From NCBI RefSeq assembly GCF_024713945.1, contig NC_134684.1:2027001-2091000 (forward strand): a stretch of DNA of 64,000 bases, in the 5' to 3' direction. Position 1 is the stretch's first letter. Every line of letters begins with the position of its first letter. Of this stretch, positions 50,589 through 64,000 are shown piece after piece. The notes below the pieces were generated by a model, which made no database searches, was not told where the DNA came from, and was given only the letters and a program-made list of their open reading frames with translations. Made by a program: the position numbers and the translations under genes. Source of the stretch: Dermatophagoides farinae (taxonomy: Eukaryota; Arthropoda; Arachnida; Sarcoptiformes; Pyroglyphidae).

Positions 50589-52692
50589 TATTTTACATCA
50601 TTCTTATTTTGTTTATACCTAACCAAAATAAAAACAGTTATTCGTTTTTCTTTTTTTTGAAAAATGATTGAATATTTTGAATGTTTTTCCTTCCTTTTTC
50701 TTTTCTTTTCTTTTTTTTTCTTAGCTATCTGTCATTCATTTTGTATTTACATTTATAACAAACATCAATGAAATCATGATTCATTCAATAATTTATGGAA
50801 ACATTGCTTTGAGATTATGAAAATTCTTCTCTCTCTCTCTCTTTTTGTGTGTGTGTGCTGCTATAGCTGCTAAATGTCCATATTATTCAATTTTGAACGC
50901 ACACACACACACACATGCACACCCCCACCCACAAATTCAGAGAAAGTGAAAGATACAAATATTGGTTTTGTGAAAATTCCTTCAAAATTGAAAAAAAAAC
51001 TTTCGATACGCTTTTTTTCCAATCGCTTCTATCCAATGTCAATATAGCTTTTTAATATTGCCAGAATATTTGCTGTCGTTGTTGTTGCCCAGAATTTTTT
51101 TTTCTTGTCGGCAATAACACAACCGAAAACGTTATTATGATGGCAATTTGGTGTGTGTGCGTGTGTGTGGATGCAAGGCAACAAACGGCGAGCAATGATG
51201 ATGATGATGTAAACGCAGAGAGATGAAATATTATTCATAGAATCATTGAAATGTTTTTTTTTGGATGAAAATTCAAATTTTTTTTTTATTTCAAACAATT
51301 TATTGATAACACACACACAATACACTTATGTGCGGCTGTTTTTTTTTTGTCTATATGATGATGTTGATCGGTTTTTTTTGGATATTCATGATCAAAAAAA
51401 TTTTTTTTTTTCACATTTAATGGGGTTGTTGTTGTTTGTCAATCGATTATGGTGGCAACGGGACGATGATGATGATGATGATGATGATGAACTGCTGCTG
51501 TACCCAATTACAGCGATTGGAATATTTATTGAACAGCAGAAATGAAAAAAAAAATGTTGGCTTCTCCTCATTGCATTTCTATGGAATTATTTATTTTTTT
51601 TTTGTTGGAGAGAGAGAGAGAGAGAAAAAGGGAAAAATTATTCACATAAATTATTAAAATAGTGAGATTTTTGCTATCCAAATCTTTTTGCTTTTGTATG
51701 AAAGGTTAATGTGCTAATTATTTATTAGTATTAAATTCATATATATATGATGTATGATGGAAAAAGAAATCGAAAAAGAATTTGGAATATTGGGTTAAAT
51801 AAAATAGGAAACAAAAATTGACTATCATCATCATCATCATCAAAATGAGATTTGCAATGATTGCTGATGATGATGGAAATACAGTTAGGTTATATTTATA
51901 TTTATATCATATCTATTCAATCTGTACAACATGTCCATTGATGATGTGTGCAACGATTTTTTTTTGTTTTGTTTTGTTGAATGTTTTTCATGAACCAATC
52001 TTTTTCTTTTTTTTTGTTCATTTTTTCCCGTTCGTTCATTTATCGCTCATCATTCATTTATTCATTCATTTTTTCCATTTCACATAAATCATATAAATTG
52101 CGTTCATTGCTTATAATGTAAATTATTAAATATACATCGTGTAGGTCTACTATTCATACCCAAAAAAAAATAAACTAAATGGATTGTCGCCATATAATGA
52201 TCATACACACACACACACAAAAATACATCTAATCATTACTAAAATACAATAAACCAAAAAAAAAAAAAAACGAACCAGAAAAATGAATGAATCAAAAATC
52301 AAGTCAAATAAACCAACAGACGGCCATATCTTGTATATATATCTTTTGGTTTATATTCACCATGATGGTACATTGTATGGAACTATCATTATTGCATAAT
52401 AATGATAATGAAACCTAGGCAAATTCTTTCAAGAAAAATAAACAAATAAACAACAGCAGCATCATCATCATCATTATCACCGCTATGATCATCGAGCTTG
52501 AATGTTTCTGTGAGACCAGAAAACAAAAAAAAAACTGGTGAAAAATACATTTTATTCTTACATTTTTGGAGCTTTTCAATAAGCTTTTTCATTCATTTTT
52601 TTTTCTTCATATTCGTTGCCAAAAAAAAAAAAAAATTCAAAAAGGACTTTTTTTGGGGAAAACCAAAATTTATATAATAAAAGTGATATATG

Positions 52693-52704
52693 GAGAGAGA
52701 GAGT

Positions 52705-52768
<64 letters not shown>
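52693..52768. repeat. (GA)n microsatellite, about 76 bp
   Basis: Nearly pure GA array with one interruption (GAGTGAAAGAG). GA arrays are binding sites for GAGA-type factors in flies; that use here is only possible. Confidence 0.95.
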
Positions 52769-52776
<8 letters not shown>

Positions 52777-53628
52777 CAAAAATGAATCACTTTATATAAT
52801 AATAGCAACAAGCAAGTAAATATAATGAGACAAATAAGCAAATTGAGAACAAGAATAAGAATAATGAAGTGTAGAAAGAATGAATAAAAGAATGAAAGAG
52901 TGAAATTTCAGAAACATGACTGGAATGTATGCATACAAATGAAATATTATTCAACTAAAGGAAAAAAATCTTTATTCATCGTAGTTGTATTGTGCAGATG
53001 TATGGTGCAATTTTCTTTGTATTTATTTAGAAATGTTTTTTTTTTTTTTTTTTTGGTTAAATTATTGTCACTTTTATGCTTCATAAACATTCGTGTATTA
53101 TTTTTTTTTGGGGGGGGGGGGTAGAAGGGCGATGAAGGAAGGAAGCAATGAGGGTTTTGTTGAAAAATGTTTTTCCAAATGAAAGAGTTGTTGTTGTTGT
53201 TAACAACAAGAAAATGAAACGTATACCCACATGCACATGCACATGCACACATACATAATGGATCTGAAGTGTAAAAATGACAAACAATAAACAGTGAACA
53301 CTGATGAATGATGAACAACAATAATAACAACGACGACAACAACAACAACGACAACAACAACAACAATGATGTTTCAAAGGTTTCAAAAGTGAAAAGGAAA
53401 CAGAACAAAACAAAAAAAAAAGATTTCAAAATAATGTAGAAAAACAAAATGGCAATCTGTTTTTTTTAATATATGAATATCATTTTCTTGATTTTGACAC
53501 ACACACACACACACACACACTTCTGGAACAGTTTGTATTGTTGGATGATGATTATTTTTCCCTTTTCTATTCATTCAGGATTTTTTCTTTTGGTAACATG
53601 AGACCAATTAATTTTTTTTTTGTCATAA

Positions 53629-53631
<3 letters not shown>

Positions 53632-53682
<51 letters not shown>
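53632..53682. repeat. (CT)n microsatellite, about 50 bp
   Basis: Pure CT array, reverse orientation of the GA array about 1 kb away. A shorter CT run follows at about 53852-53866. Confidence 0.95.
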
Positions 53683-53685
<3 letters not shown>

Positions 53686-54820
53686 ATCGTTCTATTCTTT
53701 CCATCATCATCATCATGTGAATTTATGTATATGTTCATCATTCATTTTTCCTTTTTTTATTATCTTCTTTTTGTTGTTGTTTCTTTTTGTCATTGTCAAT
53801 AAAATGTCTGCCAATTTTTTTGTGTGTGTGTGTCTGTGTGTTTATTTTGCTTCTCTCTCTCTCTCACTAATCCATGTGATATTTTTTTTATTCTTCTCCG
53901 AATAATAATGTTCAATGATAGATAGAAATCAATAATCAAATCAGATTAAACAAAGATGGCTAAAATTCATTTATTTATGGCTGATAGTGACAAAACAAAA
54001 AAAAAAAAAAGAAAAAATCTTTGATTATCATTTCATAGCCATGATGATGATGATGTGTTGCTATTATTATTATCATTATCTCTGTTATTAATTATGGCCA
54101 AAGAAAAAAAAAGTTTTGCTCAGTTCCAAAAAAAAATGATGATGATGATGATGATGACAAAAATAGAAAAGAAAGTAAAAAACACCATCATATTCTCTAC
54201 CAACAAACAACAAAGGATTATGAATAGGTTAGGTTTATCTTTTGTTTTTAGGCCATAATCTTTTTTTTTATTATCAAGGTGCTGGTAAGATTTCCGTTTT
54301 AATTTTCATTTCACAGATTTCGTTTTTTTTCCTCCATTCACCAACATCATCATGGATGTAATCCGAAAAGATTCCGAGAATGAAATGAAGAAAACAGGGG
54401 TGAAAAAAATATCACATATAAAACAAAAATGAAAACGTAGGAATCATCATCATCATCATATATATATAGATGGTAAAAAAAATAAACTAATGGAAGGAAG
54501 GAAGCTAAAAAAAAAATGCAAGCAAGCATCTTCATTCAGCATTAATCAGAAAATTTTTTATTTTTCTTTTCTTACACAAAGAAAGAATTCAGAAATAGAA
54601 ACCAGAAACATAGAAACCTTGTTTATGAAAGAACCAAATCATCCTTTCTCTGGTGGTCTTCAATGGTAACAAAAAAGAAAAAAAAATGTATGGCCATTTT
54701 TCACCATCTTTATTTTTGGCCATTTTTGTTTTTTTGTTTGTCTTGATAGAAATGAAAAAAAACCACGTTCATCTTGTCATCATTTTGTGTTATTAAATGT
54801 AAAAGTTTCATTTCATTTCA

Positions 54821-54824
<4 letters not shown>

Positions 54825-54859
<35 letters not shown>
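54825..54859. repeat. (TG)n microsatellite, about 35 bp
   Basis: Pure TG array following a TTTCATTTCATTTCA stretch. Confidence 0.95.
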
Positions 54860-54862
<3 letters not shown>

Positions 54863-57733
54863 GTACAATATTGTTATAATAATAATACTTAATGGCTACA
54901 ATTTATAGTTTCAACAACAACAACAACAACAACAACAAGCAGCGACAACAACAACAACAATAACGATGTGAAGAAAAATTGGTTGTGAAAATGAAAATAA
55001 ATAAATAAAAAAAAAATTTATCGAAATAGAAAAACGAATCAATGTTGAACCACAATATATACGATCATCATCATCATCAAGAAACGAGATAAATGAACAA
55101 AGCAAACATCATAGATTAATTTCAATCAAACACGGGCCAAATAATCATCATCATCATCATCATTATTGGAAATCAGCCACCCACACACTTTGATTAAGTG
55201 GCCAGAATTCGATTCAATTCATTCTTTCTTTCCCTTTTTCTTCATTATACTATATTGTCAGATGATCGAAGAAAAAGTTTCTCAATAAACCAGAATGACA
55301 AATAAAAAAAAAGTAACAAAAAAAAAACATTCATTTATTTTTGTCATCACTTCACACAAACCACAAGCACACATCAATCCCGGTGGTGGTGTAAGAAAAC
55401 AAAAAACCACAAATCGATATGTGTGTGTGTGTGTGTATTGTTGTTGGTGTGGACAAATCTTTTCTGTTACTTTGTATTTTATTCTGTTCTATTCTGTTCT
55501 GTTCTGTTCTGTTTGTTTGTTTGTTTCAAAACACCAAGAATTCATTTCAAGTGAAACAATTTATTTTTCAATTGATTCGTTGAATCTTGCACACACACAC
55601 ACACATAGCCATCGGTGTTATCAAAGTTATTCGTTCTTGTTTCATTTTCATTCTCACTCTCTTTAGTTCTGTATTTTGTCATGAAAATTTGTTGTTTGTT
55701 TGTTCATTCATTTCACTTTGGATTCTTTAACTTTTTTCCATTGTCAAGCAAAATCCACCTTGCCATGTGTGTGTGTGTATGTCGTTGATTTTGATGAAAA
55801 ATCTATCAAATCCATGGATTTTCAAACATTTTATATCTTGGCAAACAAACAAAAAAAAAATGTAACTGTTTAGATCTGCCAAAAAAAAGACCGAAGAAGA
55901 AAAATTGTCATTCGATTTTATTCTTTGGACATTTATTTTTCTTCCACCTCCTCATTATTTTTCAGCACCCGTAAACTTTTGGAAAAAAAATGAGCCAAAT
56001 GAAAAATTGAAACCACCAATATGATGATGATGAAAATTGCACGCAAACATCAGAATTTTTCTTAACCAACCAACCAACCAACAGTAAAAGGACAAAAAAA
56101 AAGATTCATCTCTGTCAAATGTTGATTATGATTTTTCACTATGGTAAAAATCCTATATGCTAGAACCCTAGAGCGATAAAGAAAAAGTGAGTAAAATAAA
56201 AAAAAATGAGATTTAGCCTCTCACCAATAGATAATGACACATCTATAGAGAGTTAATGATTGTTCCAATAACATTCCCAAAGCCAAAACCAAAACCAAAA
56301 AAAAAAAAAAAAGTTATCAACCGTCAATATAATAATATATCCAAAACTTTACCAAACAACACAAAATTCAATATAGATATCAATGTGGGTGCTGCCAGAA
56401 GAATTCAAATTCAATCATTTTTGAATGAACAAAACCGGCCTATGAAAACTATGTATAGTATCGAAAAAAAGCGAAGAAAACTAATCTATTGTTGGCCAAA
56501 TATTTGCCTTGGTTGGCCTATTTGATTGTTGTTGTTATTTTTTAAACTATTACAAAATGGACAATCACACGATCATTGATCATTGATCATTGAATAAGTG
56601 AAGTAAAGTAAAGTAAAGTAAACAAGAAAGAAGAAGAAGGGAAAAAATTCTTTCAATTTTTTTTTGACTAATGATGATGATGTGATTGTAATTTATTTGA
56701 CCGGAACAATTCGCATTTGAAATTTTTTTTTTTTTATTTTTCGTTCACTTTCATTTTTGTTTTGTTTTGTTTTTGTTTTTGCTTCATTTTATTTATTTAT
56801 TTATTTTTTTCCACTTGGTTATTATTATTTTGTGTGTTTTTGGGATTCCTGGTTGAAATGTAACTGATGATGATGATGATGATGACCAAATGAGGAAAAA
56901 AATGAGAAAAAAACAAAAGTAAAAGTAAAAGGCAAATCTCTATTTCACAAAAACAGCAACAACAACAACAGGAAGATTGAATTAGAATTTAGATTTCAAA
57001 CAGAAATTTTATTTTCCATTTCACTCAATTCTCAATGCTCATGATCATCATCATCATCATCATGGATAACTTTCATGAGATTTTTCTTTGATTTTTTTTT
57101 TTGATTCTTTTTTACTCATCTTTTCTATGGTGAAAATTTATTGTCTTCATGGGAATAATAAAGTTCAAATAAGTAAAAATGGCAATGGGTAACCGAATAG
57201 AGAGAAAAAAAAACAAAGAATAAAACAAAAACAAAAGAAGAAAAAAAAATTCTGATCATCATCAAGATCACATTACGCATGCTGTATATATATATTAAAT
57301 GTCTTTTGAAAATAAAAAAAAAACAAGAAAAAAAAATTGTTTCAGAATTATATTCTTTAGTAGTAAGTAGTAGTGCTGCTGCTGCTTTTGACATATGTTA
57401 ATTCTGTTGTCGTTGTCATTGTTGTTGTTACACTTGAATCAAATGGCTAGAATGGAGTAAGAAAAACTTACACACACACACAGAGAGAAAGACAAACAAT
57501 TATGTGGAAAAAATAACCCAAAAACAAAAAAAATGACAAGTAGTGTGTTTCATTATATCAATATATAAGCATACAGAATATCGTAGTGAATCTTATATAA
57601 TTCTTATGATGATGATGATGATGTTGATGATAAAAAACTAAACACAAAATAACAAATTTTCTTCTTCACTCTCTCTTTATATGCCCACAATTTTTCATCA
57701 TTTTCATTTCGCTTATTTTGTTTCCACAAAAAC

Positions 57734-57734
<1 letters not shown>

Positions 57735-57772
<38 letters not shown>
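57735..57772. repeat. Poly(A) run, about 38 bp
   Basis: Longest homopolymer in the window. No coding sequence or target-site duplication is visible beside it, so I do not call a retroposed copy. Confidence 0.95.
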
Positions 57773-57774
<2 letters not shown>

Positions 57775-58177
57775 AAATGAGGGAAATGGAATATAATGGA
57801 TGAATCAGTCATTGTCATTGACATGGTTCGTTTGTTTTGACTATGTCCACAAAACAAACGAACATACACACACACACACACATACACACATGCATGCATG
57901 ATAATGTGTCTCAATGATAAAATAAGAATATTTTTCTCTTCAAAAAAAAAAACAAAACCGAATCTTCATGAGATTCAACACACAAATGACAAAACAATAA
58001 TAACAACAACAACAACAACAACAAAAAAACATAATGAGAAAAATAGAAAAAAAAATGTGAAATGAAGAAAAGCGGAAAAAAATTTCAGTAAAGAAAAAAA
58101 GATTCATTCACTTTCATTTGAATTTGTATCTGTGCATTGTGTAAATGCAAGTGTATCATATACATATGAATCAAGAA

Positions 58178-58180
<3 letters not shown>

Positions 58181-58229
<49 letters not shown>
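58181..58229. repeat. (TC)n microsatellite, about 49 bp
   Basis: Pure TC array, third GA/CT-type array within 5.5 kb. Confidence 0.95.
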
Positions 58230-58232
<3 letters not shown>

Positions 58233-59851
58233 CATAAATCTTTTTTGAAGAATAAATGAATAAATTTAAAAGATTTTACAGACAGAATTATCCGAATGGA
58301 AATTTAGAAATATAAAAAAAAATTCCAGAGAAAAAAAATATATCAGTTTCAAGACCAAAAAAAAAACAAACTAAAAACTGTAAAAAAAATCAACGAATCG
58401 GCAATGATGATCATCACAATGATTCATCATAATCATAGTTGTTTTTTTTCTGATTCTATATATGATTTTAAGATCAGAAACGTCGTCGTCTTATTATTAT
58501 TATTATATGATGATATAGTCTCAAATATTCATTGGAGAAAAGTTTTTACCAGTTGTTTGGGATATTTACAACACACACACACACATACAGAGACACATAA
58601 TAAAGCTTAATAAGAAAAACAACAACAACAACAACAACAAGAACTTTAGCGATATGGGGAATAACATAGACAACGAATTTGCCTCGATCAGTAATCACTT
58701 TTGATGATGATGATGATGATGATGATAGCTTTATAGTTAATAGGGTAGAATTTTTTTGTTTTGTTTTCTCAGTTCCATGATCATCATGAAATGCGTACAA
58801 AATACCAACAAAGAAAAGAAATGATATGGCTAAGATGATGATGATGATGATGAAGAAGGAAAAAAAAAGTTTAAATACGATTAACTTGAATTTTTTTGTT
58901 GGCTGGCTGATTCGATTCATGTGTTTACCATACCAATATGATATTATCAATGTTTACAATGTAATATAAATGAATCTATAATCTACATTGGATGTAATTA
59001 TTAGTTTTTTCGCTATTACTGCAGGAGAGAAAAAAAAAGTTTAATTCTACACAAATTCTCTTTTTTTACCGTTTTTTCGTTTCATATTTATGATGATGAT
59101 CATCATCATTATATATGGATGAATTGATGAATTTTTTAAATTCACATATGAGATATTTACCAGATTTTTTTTTGTTTTGTTTTTTCTTGATAGATTGTTT
59201 ATCTTTTTGAAAAAAAAACTTTGTCAATCAAATTTTGGATGGATTTGAATTTTGTTTGAATTTTTTTTTTCTTCATACACAAACACACATACACACAGAG
59301 TTAAATGAGAAATTTTTACAGATTTAGCATTGCATACAGGTGGTGGTGGTGGTGATGGTGGTGGCACGTAATGAAAAAAAAAATATTTTCACAATGAGGA
59401 AAACGATGGTCAAAAAAAGAACAAAAAATTATTAAATTGTAAAATGTAAACATTAGTTGTGAAATGAAGAAGAAAAAGAAGAAGAATCCGAAAAAAATGC
59501 GCCAATAAATTCAAAGTTTTTAATGAATGAATATCGTTGTCGATGGATGTGAAGAAAAACATTGACTTTACATGAATTCTTTTCTGAATTCATGTCAATG
59601 TGAGAATAAGCATTGCGTGTTTGAATGTTTTGTTTTTTCATTCATACTGTTATTCTTCAAGGAATCAACATCATCATCATCATCATCATCTTGAATTGCT
59701 ATGTGCTATATTCGATTTCTATATATTTATATATGAATTGTATACACAAACACAAACATATCACATTAGGTTTCAACACATACAAATATATTTGGATCGG
59801 TTTTTTACCTATTTTTTTTCTCTTACACCATTTTGGATCCTAGAACATCCT

Positions 59852-59979
<128 letters not shown>

Positions 59980-61368
59980 ATGGTATATATGATATTCAAT
60001 GCCTTGCCTCTTTGTGCATTTACGATGATAACATGGATGATATTGTTATGGCGCAGACACATATACACACACACACACAGAGATAGATATAACATCCAAA
60101 TACAAAACATTCAAACATTAAAAAAAAAAAAAAAAAAGATACACGAAACATTGTATTGGCATGTCAAAAGTCATGCTTTGATGCATTCGAAATTGTAAAA
60201 AACCCACACACATATGACCTAACATGGTATTCATACAATGTTAAAATAGAATCGAATGAACAAAAAAAAGATATATCCCCTGTAACAAAAAAAAAAATGT
60301 TTTTTGGGTTCGATATAAATTTACTATATGATGATGATGATGTATGTTGAACATAATAGACCTTACAGACATATAGATAATATTCTGACAACCAGTGAAA
60401 AAAAAAGAAGAAAGAAGGAAAAAAAGAATCTACAATACACACACATAGAATTCACAAACCAGATAAAAAGGGAAAACAAAAACAAGAAAAATCAAACCAT
60501 ACTGAATTAAAATGCATTCTCACACACACACACACACACACACGAAACCTATGAAGTGAATTCTTCTTCTATTTTTTCTTTCTTTACATTCTTTGATTCA
60601 ACCAATTTACCCATGCAGAAGAAATCAAAGAATCAAGAAAAAAAAATAAAATAAAAAAATACAGAATCGAAATATAATAATGGGAAAATGAGAAAGTGAG
60701 AATTATTCTGTATTCTTTGATATTGTTGTCATTTCATTCATGTTTTTGAATGATTATGATACAGACCGTATAGGAGAGAGCGAAAACATGCAAAGGTTGA
60801 CAGACCAGAAATTGTGTCAACACAAAGAATTTTTTTTCCCCATTTATTCATTGATAATGTTCATATATACCGTTAAAATATATGGTTCAATTATATTTAT
60901 CCATATTAGCTTTTTGCAGTAATTAGAATTCATCATTCCGGAAAGCTAATTTTTATCTATTTTTTTTTTTTTACAAATATAGGTGAATAAACATGAATGA
61001 GAAAAAAAAATAACCCAAATAAGAACATTCAAAATACAATGTACTTTTTAAAACTTTCAATAAATAAATGAATGAATGATGATCAAATAATGAAAAACAA
61101 ATTCAAAAAAAAAAACAAAAAAAAAACATTAAGATAAATGAATGATGATGATGATGATGATAAAGTTTATGGAGCATAAATTATATAAATTCCATATGTG
61201 ATTATCATGATGATGATGATGATGATGATGATGATGCGTAAAATAAAATTATGATCATCATCATCTATTATATATATAAATATATAGTGTTTTCCGTTCC
61301 ATTTTTGTTCACATCCATTCGTTTGTTGATCCATAATTTGATTTAATATTTAATTTGTTTAAGGAAAG

Positions 61369-61369
<1 letters not shown>

Positions 61370-61402
<33 letters not shown>
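61370..61402. repeat. (CAA)n trinucleotide microsatellite
   Basis: About eleven CAA units in AT-rich spacer DNA. Confidence 0.9.
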
Positions 61403-61762
61403 AACCCGAATAAATATATGATGCTTCATAATATTAATATGAATTGGATCCATGTTGATATTTTGTACCAAAAAAAAAATAAAAAAAACATATTATACAC
61501 CACTATTGTATTTGTTTGGTTTTAGCCAATGTCGCTAATTATAAATAATTTTTTTTTTTTTTGTTATTCATTTCCTTGCAAATATCAGGATATGTATTCA
61601 TTTTGAATGGATGAACAAAATGGGGAAAAAAATTAATGACAATGTCAATGTATCCGTTTTTTGATGACGTTTGACGATCATCGATGATGATGGTGATCAA
61701 TGATCATCATCATCATCATCTCTGTAAATGTGCAATGTCAAGCTTTTTTTGTTGTTGTTGTT

Positions 61763-61791
61763 GTTGTTCAAGGTAACTAGCCTTGAACAAC
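61763..61791. other. Perfect 11-bp inverted repeat with 7-base loop
   Basis: GTTGTTCAAGG (61763-61773) and CCTTGAACAAC (61781-61791) flank TAACTAG. It forms a stable small hairpin next to a (GTT)n run, about 1 kb before the CRAL-TRIO gene. Confidence 0.7.
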
Positions 61792-62382
61792 AGAAACAAG
61801 TTAATTCTGATTGTTTTGTGTACAAAATGTAAATAATGATGATGATTGAGAGAGAGAGAGATTGTTTGTTTGTACATTGACAATTTAATTGGAAAGAATT
61901 TTTTTTTTTGTTGTTGTATGTACCCGAATATTTAAAATAATAATAAACCAACAAATGAATTACACAATTTACAATTACATTTGAAAAATTTTCTGGTCAT
62001 AAAAAAACTCATTCATTCAATCAAATCAATAGAGAAAAAAAAGAGTTAATTGATTGTTTATAACATGAAAAAAAACCACACCGCATACCGCCATTACCAT
62101 ACTCAAAATCAAATTCAATTCAAATGTCCTTGAGGTATATATATATGCACGCAGATTTAAGATCGAGAGAGTTGTTGTTTTTATTTTCCACCACACTAAA
62201 AAAAAAAAAAAAAAAAACACTTGATGATCATAAACATAGTGTGTGTGTGAGGGGGGGGATATAAACGAAAATAATCATGGATTGGCTGTTTTTAAATGAT
62301 TTTATGATAGTGGTATTCATCATATTGAAATTGGTAGCCGAAAAACAAAAAAAAAAAATCCCTTATCACATTTGATTGCAGC

Positions 62383-62416
<34 letters not shown>

Positions 62417-62827
62417 GCAACATTCACCACACCATCAATGACCATTATATTATCATTACCGTCATCAAATTTTTTTTTTTTTTTTAATTTCACATCCATC
62501 AAATAAAATCGAGTATGAAATATAAAAATTAAAACAAAAAAAAAATTCACGAAAAAAAACCTTGCTTGAATCCTTGGCTTTTTGTTCATTCGTTAAAAAT
62601 ATTGCTTATTTGTTGCGTTTTTTTTGTTTTTTGTTTTGTTGTTGTTGTTAATGTGAAAAAAAACGTTCAGTTTGTTTTTGTTGAAAGTTTCAACGGTGGC
62701 CCCAGTGTATATCAAGAAATCATTGCGTGTGACACATTTTTTTTTCTGTCTGTTTGTTCAAAAAACTTTTTTTTTATCACATCATCATTTTTGTTACACA
62801 TACAGCTACAAAGCTACAAAAAAAAAA

Positions 62828-63031
62828 ATGAAATTACTCAGAGATTTAAATGTTGATCAAGAAATTTTAGAACAGCTACGTAATAAAATCTATGATTATG
62901 TAATTAATCATCAAGATGTTGATATTGAAGATGTTAGAAATCGAATCACACCAGTGTTCAATTCAACCAATAATAGTAACAACATTGATGTGAATAATAA
63001 TAATGATAATGACAATGAAAATGATGATAAT

Positions 63032-63065
<34 letters not shown>

Positions 63066-63838
63066 TTAGTGATTGGATGCTCAAACGTTTTATAATTGCT
63101 GGCCATCGTAATGTGGATGAAGGGTTTGAAAAATTTCTTGATTTTTATCGATTTCGTCATGAATATAATGTGGCCAAATTAACACTTGCAAATGCATTGC
63201 CTACAGAAATTTTTCAATTACAAGCAATACAAAAACCTGGTATCGATAAACAAGATAATCAAATATTGGTTATACGTTTGAAATATTATAGAAAAATTTC
63301 GCAACTAGATTGGCTTATCAAACGTGCATTGTTCTATTATTTTGAACAATTCGATCTAGATTATGAAGCTCGACGAATCGATGGTGTTTGTATTGTTATT
63401 GATTGTCAAGAATTTGGCATATCGAATGTTGATCTAGATCTATTACAATTTCTGGTCAAACAGATACCATTTGGTTATTATGGTCTTGTAAGAAATGTAC
63501 TTGTATATGAATTACCATTTTTGTTAAGCTATATTGTTAAAATTGTTGAATCATGGCTACCAACATATATAGACAAAAATGGTAATAAACAAAAATTTTT
63601 TTCCGTCATTGGTAAAAAAAATATCGATGAATTTATTGATAATGATCAACGGCCAGAAAATTTAAACGGAAAACTAGTGCTTCCTGTTACACTTCCAACT
63701 GAAGCCCGTCCATTTGGTGAATTTGTCAAACAATTCAATGGCCAAATTAAAGATGCCAATGTTATCAAAATTAGTCAACACATAAATCAAATGACCAAAG
63801 AACAACAACAAAACATATATAGTAAACAGATAAATTGA
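62828..63838 (+). CDS. CRAL-TRIO (Sec14-like) domain protein
   Basis: Single-exon CDS of 336 residues, starting at the ATG at 62828 that follows an A run; the open frame continues upstream but is T-rich and lacks a better start. The N-terminal helical CRAL-TRIO-N part (MKLLRDLNVDQEILEQLRN, then WMLKRFIIAGHRNVDEGFEK) is interrupted by an Asn/Asp-rich tract coded by AAC/AAT repeats (about residues 56-78). The lipid-binding lobe follows: DNQILVIRLKYYRKISQLDW, GVCIVIDCQEFGISNVDLDL, IPFGYYGLVRNVLVYELPFL and LSYIVKIVESWLP, then GKKNIDEFID. The arrangement resembles the CRAL-TRIO part of MOSPD2-like proteins, but no MSP domain or membrane anchor follows before the stop. It probably carries a hydrophobic ligand or phosphoinositide in the cytosol. 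An additional upstream non-coding exon is possible. Confidence 0.83.
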
Positions 63839-64000
63839 ATTTCCTTCATATATGATGATGATGATGATGATGATGGTGGTACTCGGGTCGATCATTTTTT
63901 ATAAAACAAAATTCCAATTGAAAAAAAAACCGAAGAGGCTCTTACAAAAAATCAAACAAAAAAAAAAAAAAATAGAAATCCACCAAAACTCAATTCACCA
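63839..64000. other. 3' flank of the CRAL-TRIO gene
   Basis: A (GAT)n run at 63852-63874 and an A run at 63958-63972; the window ends in spacer or 3' UTR. Confidence 0.5.

Noticed and set aside
52576-52841. Ser-Leu repeat open frames
   Set aside because: Produced by the (GA)n array.
56256-56525. 89-codon open frame in the gene-poor region
   Set aside because: Begins with a PK repeat from simple sequence. The rest is less repetitive, but no family or splice support was found.
57735-57772. Poly(A) tail of a retroposed gene copy
   Set aside because: No related coding sequence or target-site duplication is visible beside the run.

Overview
The window is nuclear DNA from a small-genome arthropod, most likely an astigmatid mite close to the house-dust mites (Dermatophagoides-like). 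The reasons are AT-rich sequence, introns mostly of 50-80 bases, gene spacing of a few kb, abundant GAT/ATC, CA and GA microsatellites, and a protein set typical of an arthropod: a giant apolipophorin, gustatory-type receptors, an S1 protease, PTB/hephaestus, hnRNP M and LRP4. The species call is inference. Exon models were built by hand from reading frame, GT/AG sites and family alignment from memory; every multi-exon model given closes in frame.

Left part (1-11951). A triple-SCP2 protein (+) is followed by a secreted CUB-domain protein (+) that faces a small two-membrane-segment orphan gene (-). The polypyrimidine-tract-binding protein gene (+) comes next, with all four RRMs in seven exons.

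Middle (11952-28204). A giant apolipophorin-type lipid-transfer protein (+) fills about 11-13 kb. Six exons give a 3460-residue protein ending at 22654. A good in-frame donor 50 bases before that stop joins precisely to three further exons (22886-25030) that look like the von-Willebrand-like C-terminal part of such proteins. Two polyadenylation signals lie inside the joining intron, so a short and a long form are both plausible. A disordered, unassigned two-exon gene follows.

28850-34009. Two gustatory-type seven-membrane receptors converge tail to tail, so closely that the predicted transcripts run over each other's last coding exon. Then come a single-exon orphan and a trypsin-fold serine protease with an unusual specificity pocket.

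34512-50588, all on the minus strand. hnRNP M/rumpelstiltskin (intronless CDS), a PH-domain protein matching the N-terminus of ORP10/11 but without the lipid-binding domain, and a 14-exon LRP4 with eight LDLa repeats, four YWTD propellers, a membrane segment and a tail. Its first LDLa repeat carries a long low-complexity insertion. One of its introns holds a 97-bp non-autonomous DNA transposon (MITE).

50589-62827 is a 12-kb stretch with no recognisable gene, dense in microsatellites and homopolymers. A CRAL-TRIO-domain gene (+) closes the window. I saw no rRNA, tRNA, CRISPR array or virus-derived element.
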